Source: Curtobacterium sp. TC1 (GTDB taxonomy: Bacteria > Actinomycetota > Actinomycetes > Actinomycetales > Microbacteriaceae). Taken from it: a stretch of DNA of 64,000 nucleotides. Below are positions 6,721 to 14,740 of the stretch, in pieces. Every line of letters begins with the position of its first letter. Position 1 is the first letter of the stretch. Both the position numbers and the translations under genes were made by a program. The stretch spans positions 1,612,001 through 1,676,000 of the forward strand of contig NZ_CP081964.1 of assembly GCF_019844075.1 (NCBI RefSeq), read 5' to 3'. The notes under the pieces are model-generated. The model was not told where the DNA came from. It searched no databases and saw only the letters and a program-made list of their open reading frames with translations.

Positions 6721-8180
6721 CCCGGAACCGTCAGCGGCATCTCGAAGAACGCCAGCTCCCACTCGGTCGAGCGGCGGAACGCCCGCGCCATCCGCCCCCG
6801 CTCGGCCGGGGTCGCGGCTGCTGCCGTCTCCTCGACCAGCCGGGTCGCCTCGGCGCTCGACGCCGCGAAGCCCTCGTCGCCGTACGCGGCGATCCAGTCC
6901 GCGAACGGGTGTCCGTCCGGCGCCGTGCCGAGCTGCGCGCCCACCCAGGCGTAGACCCGGAAGCAGGGGAGCACCGCCGCGGCGAGCACGGCCGCCGACC
7001 CGGAGTCCGCCGCCTGTTGCAGGTGCGCCAGGTACCCGGCGCACGTCGGGTGGACGGGGTCGTCGGCGTGGGTGCCGGCGAGCCGTCGGTGGTGCAGGTC
7101 GCGGGCCTCGGCGGCGCACCCCTCGGACGCGGCAGCCCAGAACGCGGCAGCCGCAGGACCCGCACCAGCACCGGCAGCGCTCGCCGCCAGCGCCGCGAGG
7201 TGCCGCTCGTACGCCCGCAGGTAGTGCACGTCCTGTGCGAGGTACCCCGCGAACACGTCCGCATCGAGCGTCCCGTCCCGCAGCCCCACGAGGAACCCGC
7301 ACGCGATCGTCGACCGCAGCAGGGAGCCGACGTCCTCCCACCACACGTCGGTGGACGGGACCACGGGCAGCGCGGCGCGGACCACGGCGCCGTGGTCGAT
7401 CGGCCCGTTGCCGGACCCGACCTGCAGCTCATCGGCTCCCTGCAGCGCCGCCGTCAGCCAGGGCTTCGCCACCCCGACCGCGAGCTCCCAGTCCCCGTGC
7501 CGGGCAGCGAGCGTCGCGATTGCACTCGACAGGGAGCACCCGGTGCCGTGCGTGTTGGCCGTCGCGACGCGGGGAGCGGTGAACCGCCGAGCGGACCCCG
7601 ACGGCGACACGAGCACGTCGTCGGAGGTCGGCCCCTCGTCGTGCCCGCCCTTCGCCAGCACGAGGACGTCCCACGTCGACGCCACGAGCCGCGCGGCATC
7701 CAGCGACGACAGCGGAGCCCGCGACGGAGCCCCGGCCAGCTCCGCCAGAACCGCCAGCTCGGCCCGGTTCGGCGTGACCAGGTCGGCCAGGGCGAACAAC
7801 GTGCCCATCGCGGCGGCGGCGTCCTCGTCGAGCAGCCGGTCCCCGCTCGTCGCCACCATCACCGGGTCCACGACGACCACGGGCGGCCGGTGCTCCCGCA
7901 GCCAGTCCGTCACGACGCGGACGACCGGTGCCGTGCCGAGCATGCCGATCTTCACGGCGTCGATCGTGACGTCGTCCGACACCGCGTCGAGCTGCTCCCG
8001 CAGGAACGCGACGTCCGGCACGTGCACCGACCGCACGCCGTGCGTGTTCTGCGCGACGAGGGCCGTCACCACCCCCATGCCGTAGCCGTCGTGCGCGGCG
8101 ATCGCCTTGAGGTCGGCCTGCAGCCCGGCACCGCCCGTCGGGTCGGTCCCGGCGACGGCCAGGACGCGCGGGACGGTCAC
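6702..8180 (-). CDS. thiD: ThiD-TenA fusion: HMP/HMP-P kinase joined to thiaminase II
   Basis: 492 residues. The first about 265 are ThiD: VAGTDPTGGAGLQADLK at the N-terminus, DPVMVATSGD, and NTHGTGCSLSSAIA with the anion-hole GTGC motif, so it should phosphorylate hydroxymethylpyrimidine and its monophosphate. From about residue 275 comes a TenA domain with VLPCFRVYAWVG (the active-site Cys region) and the usual C-terminal helices, which salvages pyrimidine from degraded thiamin. The start is GTG 8180, overlapping the thiE stop (GTGA). It is last in the thiM-thiE-thiD/tenA operon and should be under the upstream TPP riboswitch. The final residues VPGARVSA are encoded by a family B repeat. 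Confidence 0.93.
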   Translation of the reverse strand: MTVPRVLAVAGTDPTGGAGLQADLKAIAAHDGYGMGVVTALVAQNTHGVRSVHVPDVAFLREQLDAVSDDVTIDAVKIGMLGTAPVVRVVTDWLREHRPPVVVVDPVMVATSGDRLLDEDAAAAMGTLFALADLVTPNRAELAVLAELAGAPSRAPLSSLDAARLVASTWDVLVLAKGGHDEGPTSDDVLVSPSGSARRFTAPRVATANTHGTGCSLSSAIATLAARHGDWELAVGVAKPWLTAALQGADELQVGSGNGPIDHGAVVRAALPVVPSTDVWWEDVGSLLRSTIACGFLVGLRDGTLDADVFAGYLAQDVHYLRAYERHLAALAASAAGAGAGPAAAAFWAAASEGCAAEARDLHHRRLAGTHADDPVHPTCAGYLAHLQQAADSGSAAVLAAAVLPCFRVYAWVGAQLGTAPDGHPFADWIAAYGDEGFAASSAEATRLVEETAAAATPAERGRMARAFRRSTEWELAFFEMPLTVPGARVSA

Positions 8181-8920
8181 GAGTCCGCCCCGTGGTGCGA
8201 GGAGGCCGGGAGGAACGGATCGCCCCGACCGGATCGCGTCGCCTCCGCCGCGTGTCCGGTTCCAGGGCCCCACGCGGTCACGTACGCGGCCGCCGCGGAT
8301 CCGGGATCGGCCGCGGCGCAGATGCCCGACACGATCGCGACCCCGGCGGCGCCCGCTGCTCGGAGCGGCACGACGTCGTCGAGCGTGATGCCGCCGATCG
8401 CCACGCACCGTACCTCGGTCGCCGCCGCGAGCCGGGCGAACCCCTCGTGACCGAGCGCCGGCGGGTGGTCGGCCTTCGTCGCCGTGGGGTGCACGACCCC
8501 GACGCCGAGCAGGTCGACGGTACCGCGGGGCAGCCGCTCGACGGCAGTCAGGTGCTCGAGCGTGTTCGCCGTCAACCCGACGTGCGCGTCCGGCCCGAGC
8601 AGCGCCCGGGCGACGGTCACGGGCACGTCCGACTGGCCGAGATGCACCCCGGCCACCCGGTGCCCCGCGTGCCGAGCGGCGAGGGCGACGTCGAGCCGGT
8701 CGTCGACCACCACGACCGCGCGGTCCCCGACAGCGTCGGCCACGGCGGCGGCCAGGGCGAGCAGGTCACGGGCCGAGGCGTCCTTGTCCCGCACCTGCAC
8801 GATCCCGACCCCGGCGTGCACCGCAGCGCGGACCACCCCGAGCACCCCGACACCGTGCCGGTCGGCCAGCGCGCCGTCGGTCACCAGGTAGACGCCGACG
8901 TCCCGCCGCGGCCCGCTCAT
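8177..8920 (-). CDS. thiE: Thiamine-phosphate synthase
   Basis: 247 residues. ThiE couples hydroxymethylpyrimidine pyrophosphate to thiazole phosphate to make thiamin phosphate. Conserved features are [34 protein letters not shown] and the pyrophosphate/thiazole loop [14 protein letters not shown], then [10 protein letters not shown] and the phosphate-binding GVAIVSGI. The start ATG 8920 overlaps the thiM stop (ATGA), and its own stop overlaps the thiD start, so translation is coupled along the operon. A tail of about 30 residues after the TIM barrel, rich in Gly and Ser, is longer than usual and probably unstructured. Confidence 0.95.
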   Translation of the reverse strand: MSGPRRDVGVYLVTDGALADRHGVGVLGVVRAAVHAGVGIVQVRDKDASARDLLALAAAVADAVGDRAVVVVDDRLDVALAARHAGHRVAGVHLGQSDVPVTVARALLGPDAHVGLTANTLEHLTAVERLPRGTVDLLGVGVVHPTATKADHPPALGHEGFARLAAATEVRCVAIGGITLDDVVPLRAAGAAGVAIVSGICAAADPGSAAAAYVTAWGPGTGHAAEATRSGRGDPFLPASSHHGADS

Positions 8921-9777
8921 GCCGGCACCACCGGGGACGCAGGCTCAGCCTCGACCGTGATCCGGGCCTCGCGGACGACGTCCTCCGGGGTGAGCGACGC
9001 CAGCCGGTCCAGGAACAGCGGCTGGAAGGTGCCGGGGCCGCCGGCCTCGCGGGCAGCGAGCTCCGCGGCGATGGTGTGCACCGCGGTCGCGGCGACCGCG
9101 GCCGCGCCGGCGTCGTCGGGTGCGACCGCCGTGAACGCGGCGACGACCGCGCCGAGGGCACACCCGCCCCCGGTGATCCGCGTCAACAGGTCGGTGCCGT
9201 TCGCGACCCGCACCACACCGGTGCCCGGCGCGACCAGCAGGTCGACGGGACCCGACACGGCCACCGCGGCCACGAGCCTCCCGGCCGACGCCTGCACGGA
9301 CGCGAGACGGGCGTCCTCGGTGCCCACCGTGCTGTCGACGCCGCGACCACCGGCCGAGTCGCCGAGCAGGGCGAGCACCTCGGAGGCGTTGCCGCGCAGC
9401 ACCGTCGGGTGCAACCCGAGCAGGTCGCGGGCCAGGGCGGTGCGCACCGGCAGCGAGCCGACGGCGACGGGGTCGAGCACCCACGGGGTACCCGTGTCGC
9501 GGGCGGCGCGAGCAGCCTCGAGCGCGGCCACCCGCGGTTCCGCGTGCGGGGTGCCGGTGTTCACCAACAGGGCGTCCGCCACCCCGGCGAACGGCCCCGC
9601 CTCGGTCGGGACGTCGACCATCGCGGGTGACGCACCGAGCGCGAGCAGCACGTTCGCGGTGACGTTCTGCACCACGGTGTTCGTGATGCACTGCACCAAC
9701 GGACTCCGGGCACGGACGGCCTCGAGCAGTTCGGCGGTTCGGTGGGCCCAATCAGGGGAGGGCGCAGCGGTTTCCAT
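8917..9777 (-). CDS. thiM: Hydroxyethylthiazole kinase
   Basis: 286 residues from ATG 9777. ThiM phosphorylates salvaged 4-methyl-5-(2-hydroxyethyl)thiazole. The N-terminus [29 protein letters not shown] and the later [24 protein letters not shown] and [15 protein letters not shown] (catalytic Cys loop) are hallmark ThiM motifs. It is the first gene of the thiamin operon. The TPP riboswitch ends directly at its ribosome-binding site (AAGGGA), which fixes this start and rejects the much longer upstream frame. The operon holds salvage and coupling steps only; thiC and thiG are not in the window. Confidence 0.95.
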   Translation of the reverse strand: METAAPSPDWAHRTAELLEAVRARSPLVQCITNTVVQNVTANVLLALGASPAMVDVPTEAGPFAGVADALLVNTGTPHAEPRVAALEAARAARDTGTPWVLDPVAVGSLPVRTALARDLLGLHPTVLRGNASEVLALLGDSAGGRGVDSTVGTEDARLASVQASAGRLVAAVAVSGPVDLLVAPGTGVVRVANGTDLLTRITGGGCALGAVVAAFTAVAPDDAGAAAVAATAVHTIAAELAAREAGGPGTFQPLFLDRLASLTPEDVVREARITVEAEPASPVVPA

Positions 9778-9784
9778 GGACGAT

Positions 9785-9868
9785 CCCTTCGCGAGTACGA
9801 GCTCGAGCAGGTTCGACGGGTGTGATCTCAGCCGCTGGTTGCGGCACCCCGTGTCTCGAGCGACACCG
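9785..9868 (-). promoter_or_regulatory. TPP riboswitch (THI element) upstream of thiM
   Basis: Read on the minus strand: ACGGGGTGCC (complement of 9843-9852), then GGCTGAGATCACACCC, then GTCGAACCTG, and finally GCGAAGGGA (complement of 9785-9793). These are the conserved blocks of the THI box in the correct order. The 5' boundary is approximate because the P1 strand was not modelled. The terminal AAGGGA lies 8 nt before the thiM ATG and is its only Shine-Dalgarno, so TPP binding should act by hiding the ribosome site. Confidence 0.93.
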
Positions 9869-9942
9869 TACACGAGCCGCTGCGTCGTGCCACGGCCGTC
9901 GTCTCCGGTCACATGTCCGGCCCCGTGTGACAGGGTTGACGG

Positions 9943-10845
9943 GTGCCAGACACCACGCCTCCCGGACCGCCCCCGGGCCCCCGCGACCCCGGCGACGCCT
10001 GGGCGGTCGGCCCCGACGGCACCAAGGCCTGGGGACTCTTCGGCGCCGCCGGACTGCTCGTCGACGACGGCGCCGGACGCGTGCTCCTGCAGCACCGCGT
10101 CGAGTGGAGCCACCACGGCGGCACCTGGGGCATCCCCGGCGGCGCACGACACCAGGGCGAGGACGCCGTCACCGGCGCACTCCGCGAGTCCGCGGAGGAA
10201 GCCGGGGTGCCGCACGACGGCGTCGACCTGCGCCACACCGCACTGCTCGACCTGGGGTTCTGGACCTACACGACCGTCGTGGGGCGCGCCTCCCGGCCCT
10301 TCGAACCGGTCATCGCGGACCGCGAGAGCATCGCGCTCTCCTGGATCCCCGTCGACGACGTCGACGACCTGCCGCTGCACCCCGGGTTCGGGAAGTCGTG
10401 GCCGGCCCTCCGCGCGTCCATCACCACCACGCCGCACATCGTCGTCGACGCCGCGAACGTCGTCGGCAGCGTGCCCGACGGGTGGTGGAAGGACCGCGCG
10501 GGTGCCGCCGCGCGCCTGCTGTCGTCGGTGACGGCGCTCGCCGCGTCCGGGGTGGCGGCCGACCTGCTCGCGTTGCCGTTCACCCGGTGGTGGCCGCGGT
10601 GGACGGTGGTGCTCGAGGGCGCAGCCCGTGGCGCCACGTCGGACGGGACCGACGCGTCCGGACCGGTCGAGGTCGTGCATGCGCCGGGCTCCGGCGACGA
10701 CGCGATCGTTTCGGCTGCGCAGTCCGCGGTGGACGCGGGGGACGGACCCGTCGTGGTGGTCACCGCCGACCGTGGGCTCCGCGCCCGCGTCGAGGCGATC
10801 GACGCTGTCGTGCACGGACCGTCCTGGCTGCGCGACCAGTCCTAG
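9943..10845 (+). CDS. NUDIX hydrolase fused to a NYN/PIN-like domain
   Basis: 300 residues. The NUDIX box is at about residues 67-89 (G67, E73, R81-E82, E85-E86, G88), matching Gx5Ex7REUxEExGU except for Ser in the first U position. After residue 160 a second domain begins: [11 protein letters not shown] (D169, N172), [10 protein letters not shown] and [13 protein letters not shown], the acidic pattern of NYN/PIN-like nuclease folds, often annotated as NTP pyrophosphohydrolase in this family when alone. The combination suggests sanitation of a nucleotide or RNA 5' end together with cleavage, but this is inference. The start is GTG 9943 with CAGGGT 6 nt upstream and no Shine-Dalgarno, possibly leaderless. 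Confidence 0.82.
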   Translation: MPDTTPPGPPPGPRDPGDAWAVGPDGTKAWGLFGAAGLLVDDGAGRVLLQHRVEWSHHGGTWGIPGGARHQGEDAVTGALRESAEEAGVPHDGVDLRHTALLDLGFWTYTTVVGRASRPFEPVIADRESIALSWIPVDDVDDLPLHPGFGKSWPALRASITTTPHIVVDAANVVGSVPDGWWKDRAGAAARLLSSVTALAASGVAADLLALPFTRWWPRWTVVLEGAARGATSDGTDASGPVEVVHAPGSGDDAIVSAAQSAVDAGDGPVVVVTADRGLRARVEAIDAVVHGPSWLRDQS

Positions 10846-10880
10846 CGGGGCGGCGCGGCACGACTCGCCGTGTCCTTCGT

Positions 10881-10910
10881 TGTGACGTGTTGTTCACACC
10901 GCTGTGTCAC
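10881..10910. promoter_or_regulatory. Dyad-rich segment upstream of the phosphotransferase gene
   Basis: TGTGAC (10881-10886), TTCACA (10893-10898) and GTGTCAC (10904-10910) form overlapping GTGA/TCAC dyads about 20 nt upstream of a TACGCT hexamer. It may be an operator; spacing does not match the CRP/GlxR consensus. Confidence 0.25.
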
Positions 10911-10975
10911 GAGCCGACCCACTCGTCGGTACGCTGGCCGGACGTCAACGGAGACGCACACACAGGAGGTTCTCC

Positions 10976-11722
10976 ATGGAGCGGATCACCAGGGCCGACG
11001 ACCGAGTCCACCGCCCGGCCGGGCCGTGGACACCGACCGTCCACCGGCTGCTCGCACACCTGCACGAACAGGGGTTCGTCGCGGCACCGGAGCCGATCGA
11101 GCACGGCGACACCCTCGAGACGGTGTCGTTCGTCCCCGGGGTCGCGGGGGAGTACCCGTGGACCGAGGACGTCGCGAGCGAAGCCGCCCTCGTCACGAGC
11201 GCCCGGCTGCTCCGGCAGTTCCACGACGCCGCAGCCACGTATCCGCTCGACGCGACACGCGACCTCTGGTCACAGGCGGTCCGTGCCCCCGTCGAGACGA
11301 TCGTGCACGGCGACTTCGCCCCGTACAACTGCGTCTACGACGGCATCCAGGCCGTGGGGCTCATCGACTTCGACACCGCACACCCCGGGCCCCGCGTCTG
11401 GGACGTCGCGAGTGCCGTGTACCGGTTCGCCCCGTTCACCACCGGAGACGTCGAGGGCATGACCGCCCCCGCCCTCGAGGACCGGCTCGCCCGTGCCGCG
11501 GAGTTCTGCCGCGCCTACGACCTCGACGCCCGCTCCCGCAGCGTCCTTGTCGAGACGATGACCGCGTCCCTCGTCGCGATGGTCACCACCATGGAGACCG
11601 AGGCCGCCGCGGGCAACCCGAAGTTCGTCAGCGACCTGGCACACGGGCACGCCGACCTGTACCGGGCCGACGTCGCCTACCTCGAGCAGCACGCCGACGC
11701 CATCGCCGCCGCCGTCGCGTGA
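10976..11722 (+). CDS. Aminoglycoside phosphotransferase-fold kinase (APH family)
   Basis: 248 residues from ATG 10976, set by a perfect AGGAGGT at 10964-10970. The catalytic loop VHGDFAPYNCVYDG and the metal-binding GLIDFDTAHPGPRVWDVA are the Brenner and DFG-equivalent motifs of the choline kinase/APH superfamily. Despite the name, most chromosomal members of this type are not resistance enzymes; the substrate is unknown. It overlaps the next gene by 4 nt (GTGA), so the kinase and the winged-helix protein are translated together. A TACGCT hexamer about 45 nt upstream of the start is a possible -10. Confidence 0.85.
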   Translation: MERITRADDRVHRPAGPWTPTVHRLLAHLHEQGFVAAPEPIEHGDTLETVSFVPGVAGEYPWTEDVASEAALVTSARLLRQFHDAAATYPLDATRDLWSQAVRAPVETIVHGDFAPYNCVYDGIQAVGLIDFDTAHPGPRVWDVASAVYRFAPFTTGDVEGMTAPALEDRLARAAEFCRAYDLDARSRSVLVETMTASLVAMVTTMETEAAAGNPKFVSDLAHGHADLYRADVAYLEQHADAIAAAVA

Positions 11723-12810
11723 CCCCGACCCCTGCGCAGCTCCGCACGCTGCGGCTCGCCGCGCAGGGGATCGCGGTCCCCGGGCTCGACCCCACCGCCG
11801 CCGTCGAGCGGATGACCGCCGTGCAGGGTCAGGACCTCGGCCAGGCGCTCTGGGCCATCGGGGTCCGCGCACCCGGGGCAAGCCGCGACGACGTCCGCGC
11901 CGCCTTCGACCGCGGTGGACTCGTCCGCTCCTGGCCGATGCGGGGCACCCTGCACGCCGTGCGCCCCGACGACCTGCGACTCCTGCTCTCCCTGACCGCC
12001 GAACGGACCCTGCGGAGCATCGCCCGACGCGCCACCGAACTCGGCATCGACCGGCCCCTGCTCGACCGAGCCCGGGACGCCACGGTCGCCGCACTCTCCG
12101 GCGGTCGTGCCCTCGTCCGCGACGAACTCTTCGAGGAGTACCGCGCCGCCGGAATCGACCCCGCCGCCGGCCGCGGCTACCACCTGCTGCTGCAGCTCTC
12201 CCAAGAGGGACTCGTCGCCTGGGGACCCACCGCCCGCGTCGGCCAGGGACTCGTGCTCCTCGACGAGTGGGCACCGGCGGCCGCCGAGGTCCCGGACCGC
12301 GACGAAGCACTCCGCCGCGTCCTCGTCGGCTACCTGCGCGGCCGGGGTCCCGCAACCGAGACCGACGCCGCCGGCTGGACGAAGCTCCCGCTCGGCGACC
12401 TCCGCCGTGCCCGAGCCGCAGCCGGCGACGCCGTCGAGGACCTCGGCGACGGACTCCTCGCGCTCGCCGACCGTCCCACCACCGGCGGGACACCCATCGT
12501 GCACCTACTGCCCGGGTTCGACGAGTACCTGCTCGGGTACGCCGACCGCTCCGCTCAGCTCGACCCCGCGCACGCCGACCGGGTCGTCCCCGGCGCCAAC
12601 GGGATGTTCCTGCCGATGGTCGTCGTCCGCGGTCGGGTCGTCGGCACCTGGAAGCGGACCGAGCGCGCCGGCGGGGTCCTCGTCACCGTCACGCCCTTCG
12701 CGGCGCTCGACACCGCTGCGGTGCGCGCGCTCGACGCGGCCGCCGCCCGGTACGCGCGGTTCCTCGACGCGCCCGTCGCGTTCGGGGTGGTGGAGGCGAC
12801 CAGCCGCTGA
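11719..12810 (+). CDS. Winged-helix DNA-binding protein of the HTH_42 / AlkZ-like family
   Basis: 363 residues. The family (PF06224) includes AlkZ/YcaQ, a glycosylase that unhooks DNA interstrand crosslinks. Here MTAVQGQDLGQALWAIGVR corresponds to the conserved LQAQ-type segment, followed by GLVRSWPMRGTLHAVRPDDLRLLL, which is typical of the family. HLLPGFDEYLLGYADRS and the GTWKRT strand near the C-terminus are also conserved. Whether it is an active glycosylase cannot be said. The start is GTG 11719, overlapping the kinase stop. Pairing with an APH-fold kinase is not a context I recognise. Confidence 0.8.
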   Translation: MTPTPAQLRTLRLAAQGIAVPGLDPTAAVERMTAVQGQDLGQALWAIGVRAPGASRDDVRAAFDRGGLVRSWPMRGTLHAVRPDDLRLLLSLTAERTLRSIARRATELGIDRPLLDRARDATVAALSGGRALVRDELFEEYRAAGIDPAAGRGYHLLLQLSQEGLVAWGPTARVGQGLVLLDEWAPAAAEVPDRDEALRRVLVGYLRGRGPATETDAAGWTKLPLGDLRRARAAAGDAVEDLGDGLLALADRPTTGGTPIVHLLPGFDEYLLGYADRSAQLDPAHADRVVPGANGMFLPMVVVRGRVVGTWKRTERAGGVLVTVTPFAALDTAAVRALDAAAARYARFLDAPVAFGVVEATSR

Positions 12811-12906
12811 CCGCAGCCGGTGGTGTCGAGTCCTTCCAACCCTCCAGGCCGTCCCCAGCAACCACGCGGCGGACTCGTACCCTGCCTCGGGTAATGTCGC
12901 AGGGCC

Positions 12907-13872
12907 ATGACCGACAGCCCGGCCGACGCCACCCCGTACGAAGTCCTCGGCGTCCCCGCGACCGCCGACGACGACGCGCTCCGCCGCGCCTACCGCCGCG
13001 CTGCCCGCGAATCCCACCCCGACCTCGGCGGTGACGCGCAGCACTTCCGGCGCGTCCAGCTCGCCTGGGAACGCATCGGCACGCCCGCTGCACGCCGCGC
13101 GTACGACGCCGGCTCCCGCGGCTCGTTCAGCAGCAGCGGTACCGGGCCGTTCAGCGCGTCCGGTGCGTCCGGTTCGTCGACCGGGAGGCCCGATTCCGGT
13201 CGCGACGCCTACGCACCTCCGTCAGCCCGTCGCGACACCCGCCCCCGCGCGCGGTCCCACGGACACCCCGGCGGACGGTCCCGCGAGGTCTTCCTGCAGG
13301 CGGAACGCGAATGGGTCGGACTCGGCGACCCCATCGAGGACCCCTACGACCCCACCCTCATCCGGTCCGCGCCCCGGCACATCCGGCGGCTGCTCGGCGA
13401 AGCACTCGCCGAGGAGGCCACCGCCTCGATCGTCTCGGACATGGGCATCGGCGTGACGGTGTGGCACGACCTGGACGCCGGCGCCGAGGGCAAGCTCGAC
13501 CACGCCGTCCTGACCCCGAGCGGACTCTGGGCCGTCGAGTCGATCGACTGGGGCGCCCCGGTGCGGGTGGAGCACGGCGACATCGTCGGCGAGACCCTGG
13601 CACCCGGCGAGCGGCCGGTGAAGGAACTGGTCCGCGCCGCCCGTGCCGTGCAGAAGCAGACCCGGGTGCGGTTCACCGGCCGCTTGCTCGTCGTGCCGGA
13701 CTCCGCCGTCGAGGTCGACGTGCAGCTCGTCGGCTCCCCGAAGAAGCCGACCGCGCTCGTCGTCCGGCGCAGTGCGCTCGGGCAGGTCCTGAACGGCGTG
13801 TGGTCTCCGCCCGGCTCGGTCGACGTGTTCGAGATCCGCGACCGCTTGCAGCAGACCGTCCGCTTCGTCTGA
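12907..13872 (+). CDS. J-domain protein with a NERD-like C-terminal domain
   Basis: 321 residues. Residues 8-70 are a J domain (YEVLGVPATADDDALRRAYR, then the HPD triad at residues 37-39), which would recruit and stimulate an Hsp70. A Gly/Ser/Arg-rich linker follows to about residue 120. From about 165 the pattern GKLDHAVLTPSGLWAVESIDW, then a helix (VKELVRAARAVQKQ) and LLVVPD, resembles the nuclease-related NERD domain (a D-x-V core with a following W/K strand). It lacks the zinc-binding and substrate domains of DnaJ and is not a dnaJ orthologue. The start ATG 12907 has TAATGT 9 nt upstream. Confidence 0.75.
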   Translation: MTDSPADATPYEVLGVPATADDDALRRAYRRAARESHPDLGGDAQHFRRVQLAWERIGTPAARRAYDAGSRGSFSSSGTGPFSASGASGSSTGRPDSGRDAYAPPSARRDTRPRARSHGHPGGRSREVFLQAEREWVGLGDPIEDPYDPTLIRSAPRHIRRLLGEALAEEATASIVSDMGIGVTVWHDLDAGAEGKLDHAVLTPSGLWAVESIDWGAPVRVEHGDIVGETLAPGERPVKELVRAARAVQKQTRVRFTGRLLVVPDSAVEVDVQLVGSPKKPTALVVRRSALGQVLNGVWSPPGSVDVFEIRDRLQQTVRFV

Positions 13873-13915
13873 CGTCCGGCGGGCGTCGGCGGTCGGCGCG
13901 CCTCGGTGCTCGGCG

Positions 13916-14278
13916 TCAGTAGCCGCGGAGCTTCTCGAGGTCTCGGCGCTCCCGCTTGCTCGGGCGTCCGGCACCGCGGTCACGCATCGGGACGAACCCG
14001 GCCTCTTCCTTTGAGAGCCGCGGCGGCGTCTTGTCCTCGAAGTGCTTCGCGGCCTCGGGCGCACTCGTCCGCTTCAGGATGATCCCCGTCACGACGACGA
14101 TCCGGTCGAACCCGTTCTGCCGGACCCGGACCTCGTCGCCGGGGCCGATCGGCTGCGCAGGCTTCGCACGCTCCCCGTTCACCCGGACGTGCCCGGCCTT
14201 GCACGCGGCGGTCGCAGCGGAGCGGGTCTTCGTGATCCGCACCGCCCAGATCCAGCTGTCCACGCGAGCCTTGGCCAT
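13916..14278 (-). CDS. S4-domain RNA-binding protein (Hsp15/HslR type)
   Basis: 120 residues. RVDSWIWAVRITKTRSAATAACKAGHVRVNGE is an S4 RNA-binding domain of the Hsp15/HslR subgroup, and KPAQPIGPGDEVRVRQ completes it. The C-terminal tail is basic (GRPSKRERRDLEKL). In E. coli the homologue recognises stalled 50S subunits carrying peptidyl-tRNA; the same role is an inference here. The start ATG 14278 has TAGAGT exactly 6 nt upstream and is probably leaderless. It is divergent from the SH3-like gene at 14312. Confidence 0.9.
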   Translation of the reverse strand: MAKARVDSWIWAVRITKTRSAATAACKAGHVRVNGERAKPAQPIGPGDEVRVRQNGFDRIVVVTGIILKRTSAPEAAKHFEDKTPPRLSKEEAGFVPMRDRGAGRPSKRERRDLEKLRGY

Positions 14279-14284
14279 CCCCTC

Positions 14285-14305
14285 ACTCTAGGCGGCCCCT
14301 ACGCT
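14285..14305. promoter_or_regulatory. Divergent leaderless -10 elements
   Basis: TAGAGT (minus strand, 14290-14285) lies 6 nt before the S4-protein ATG, and TACGCT (14300-14305) lies 6 nt before the GTG at 14312. Both distances fit a transcription start at or next to the start codon. Confidence 0.55.
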
Positions 14306-14311
14306 GGGCGG

Positions 14312-14569
14312 GTGAGCACCGGGGAGCAGGCAGCGATCGCGCGGGCCCGTGCGCTCGGCGTGCTGCACGACGCCGAGGTCGGAGACCGTCTCGTGGTCCG
14401 GGCGCACCAGGGCGACCGCGCACAGGACGCCCTCGGAGACCTCGTCGCCCGCAGCCCCGACACCGTGACGATCGCCACCCGCCGTGGCCCGGTCGAGGTC
14501 CGGCTCGCCGACGTCGTCGCCGCGAAGCCCGTCCCGCCGCCCCCGGCCCCGCGCGCGCCCCGCCGCTGA
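14312..14569 (+). CDS. Free-standing SH3-like domain protein (Rv0428c N-terminal type)
   Basis: 85 residues. GDRLVVRAHQGDRAQDALGD, then TVTIATRRGPVEVRLADVVAAKPVPP, closely follows my recollection of the SH3-like domain found at the N-terminus of Rv0428c-type actinobacterial acetyltransferases. No acetyltransferase domain follows: the frame stops at 14567-14569 after a Pro-rich tail. It may act alone or with a separately encoded GNAT. The start is GTG 14312 with TACGCT 6 nt upstream and no Shine-Dalgarno. A family C repeat follows immediately. Confidence 0.7.
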   Translation: MSTGEQAAIARARALGVLHDAEVGDRLVVRAHQGDRAQDALGDLVARSPDTVTIATRRGPVEVRLADVVAAKPVPPPPAPRAPRR

Positions 14570-14587
14570 CGGGTGCGACTGGCGGCT

Positions 14588-14650
14588 CGGTGCGAGGTTG
14601 CTCACCCGGTGCGAGGTTGTTGCGCGGCACGGAGTGGTCAACCTCGCACC
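14588..14650. repeat. Interspersed repeat, family C
   Basis: CGGTGCGAGGTTG occurs at 14588-14600 and 14607-14619, and the exact inverse CAACCTCGCACC at 14639-14650. The second direct copy and the inverse could form a 12-bp stem with a 19-nt loop. It sits between the SH3-like gene and the gene at 14741. Confidence 0.8.
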
Positions 14651-14728
14651 ATGCGAAGCGCACGCCACGCGCCCCGCCCGCCCGCGCGTGCACGGCGAGC
14701 CGCACCCCTCCGCGCCCCGCACCCGACG

Positions 14729-14734
14729 TAGCCT
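14729..14734 (+). promoter_or_regulatory. Leaderless -10 element TAGCCT
   Basis: TAGCCT ends 6 nt before the ATG at 14741, which has no Shine-Dalgarno. Confidence 0.5.
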
Positions 14735-14740
14735 CGTGCC

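Noticed and set aside
10881..10898. CRP/GlxR site TGTGA-N-TCACA
   Set aside because: Spacer is 8 nt instead of 6, so only kept as a low-confidence dyad.
10976..11722. Aminoglycoside resistance gene
   Set aside because: The APH fold is shared by many metabolic kinases; nothing indicates an antibiotic substrate.
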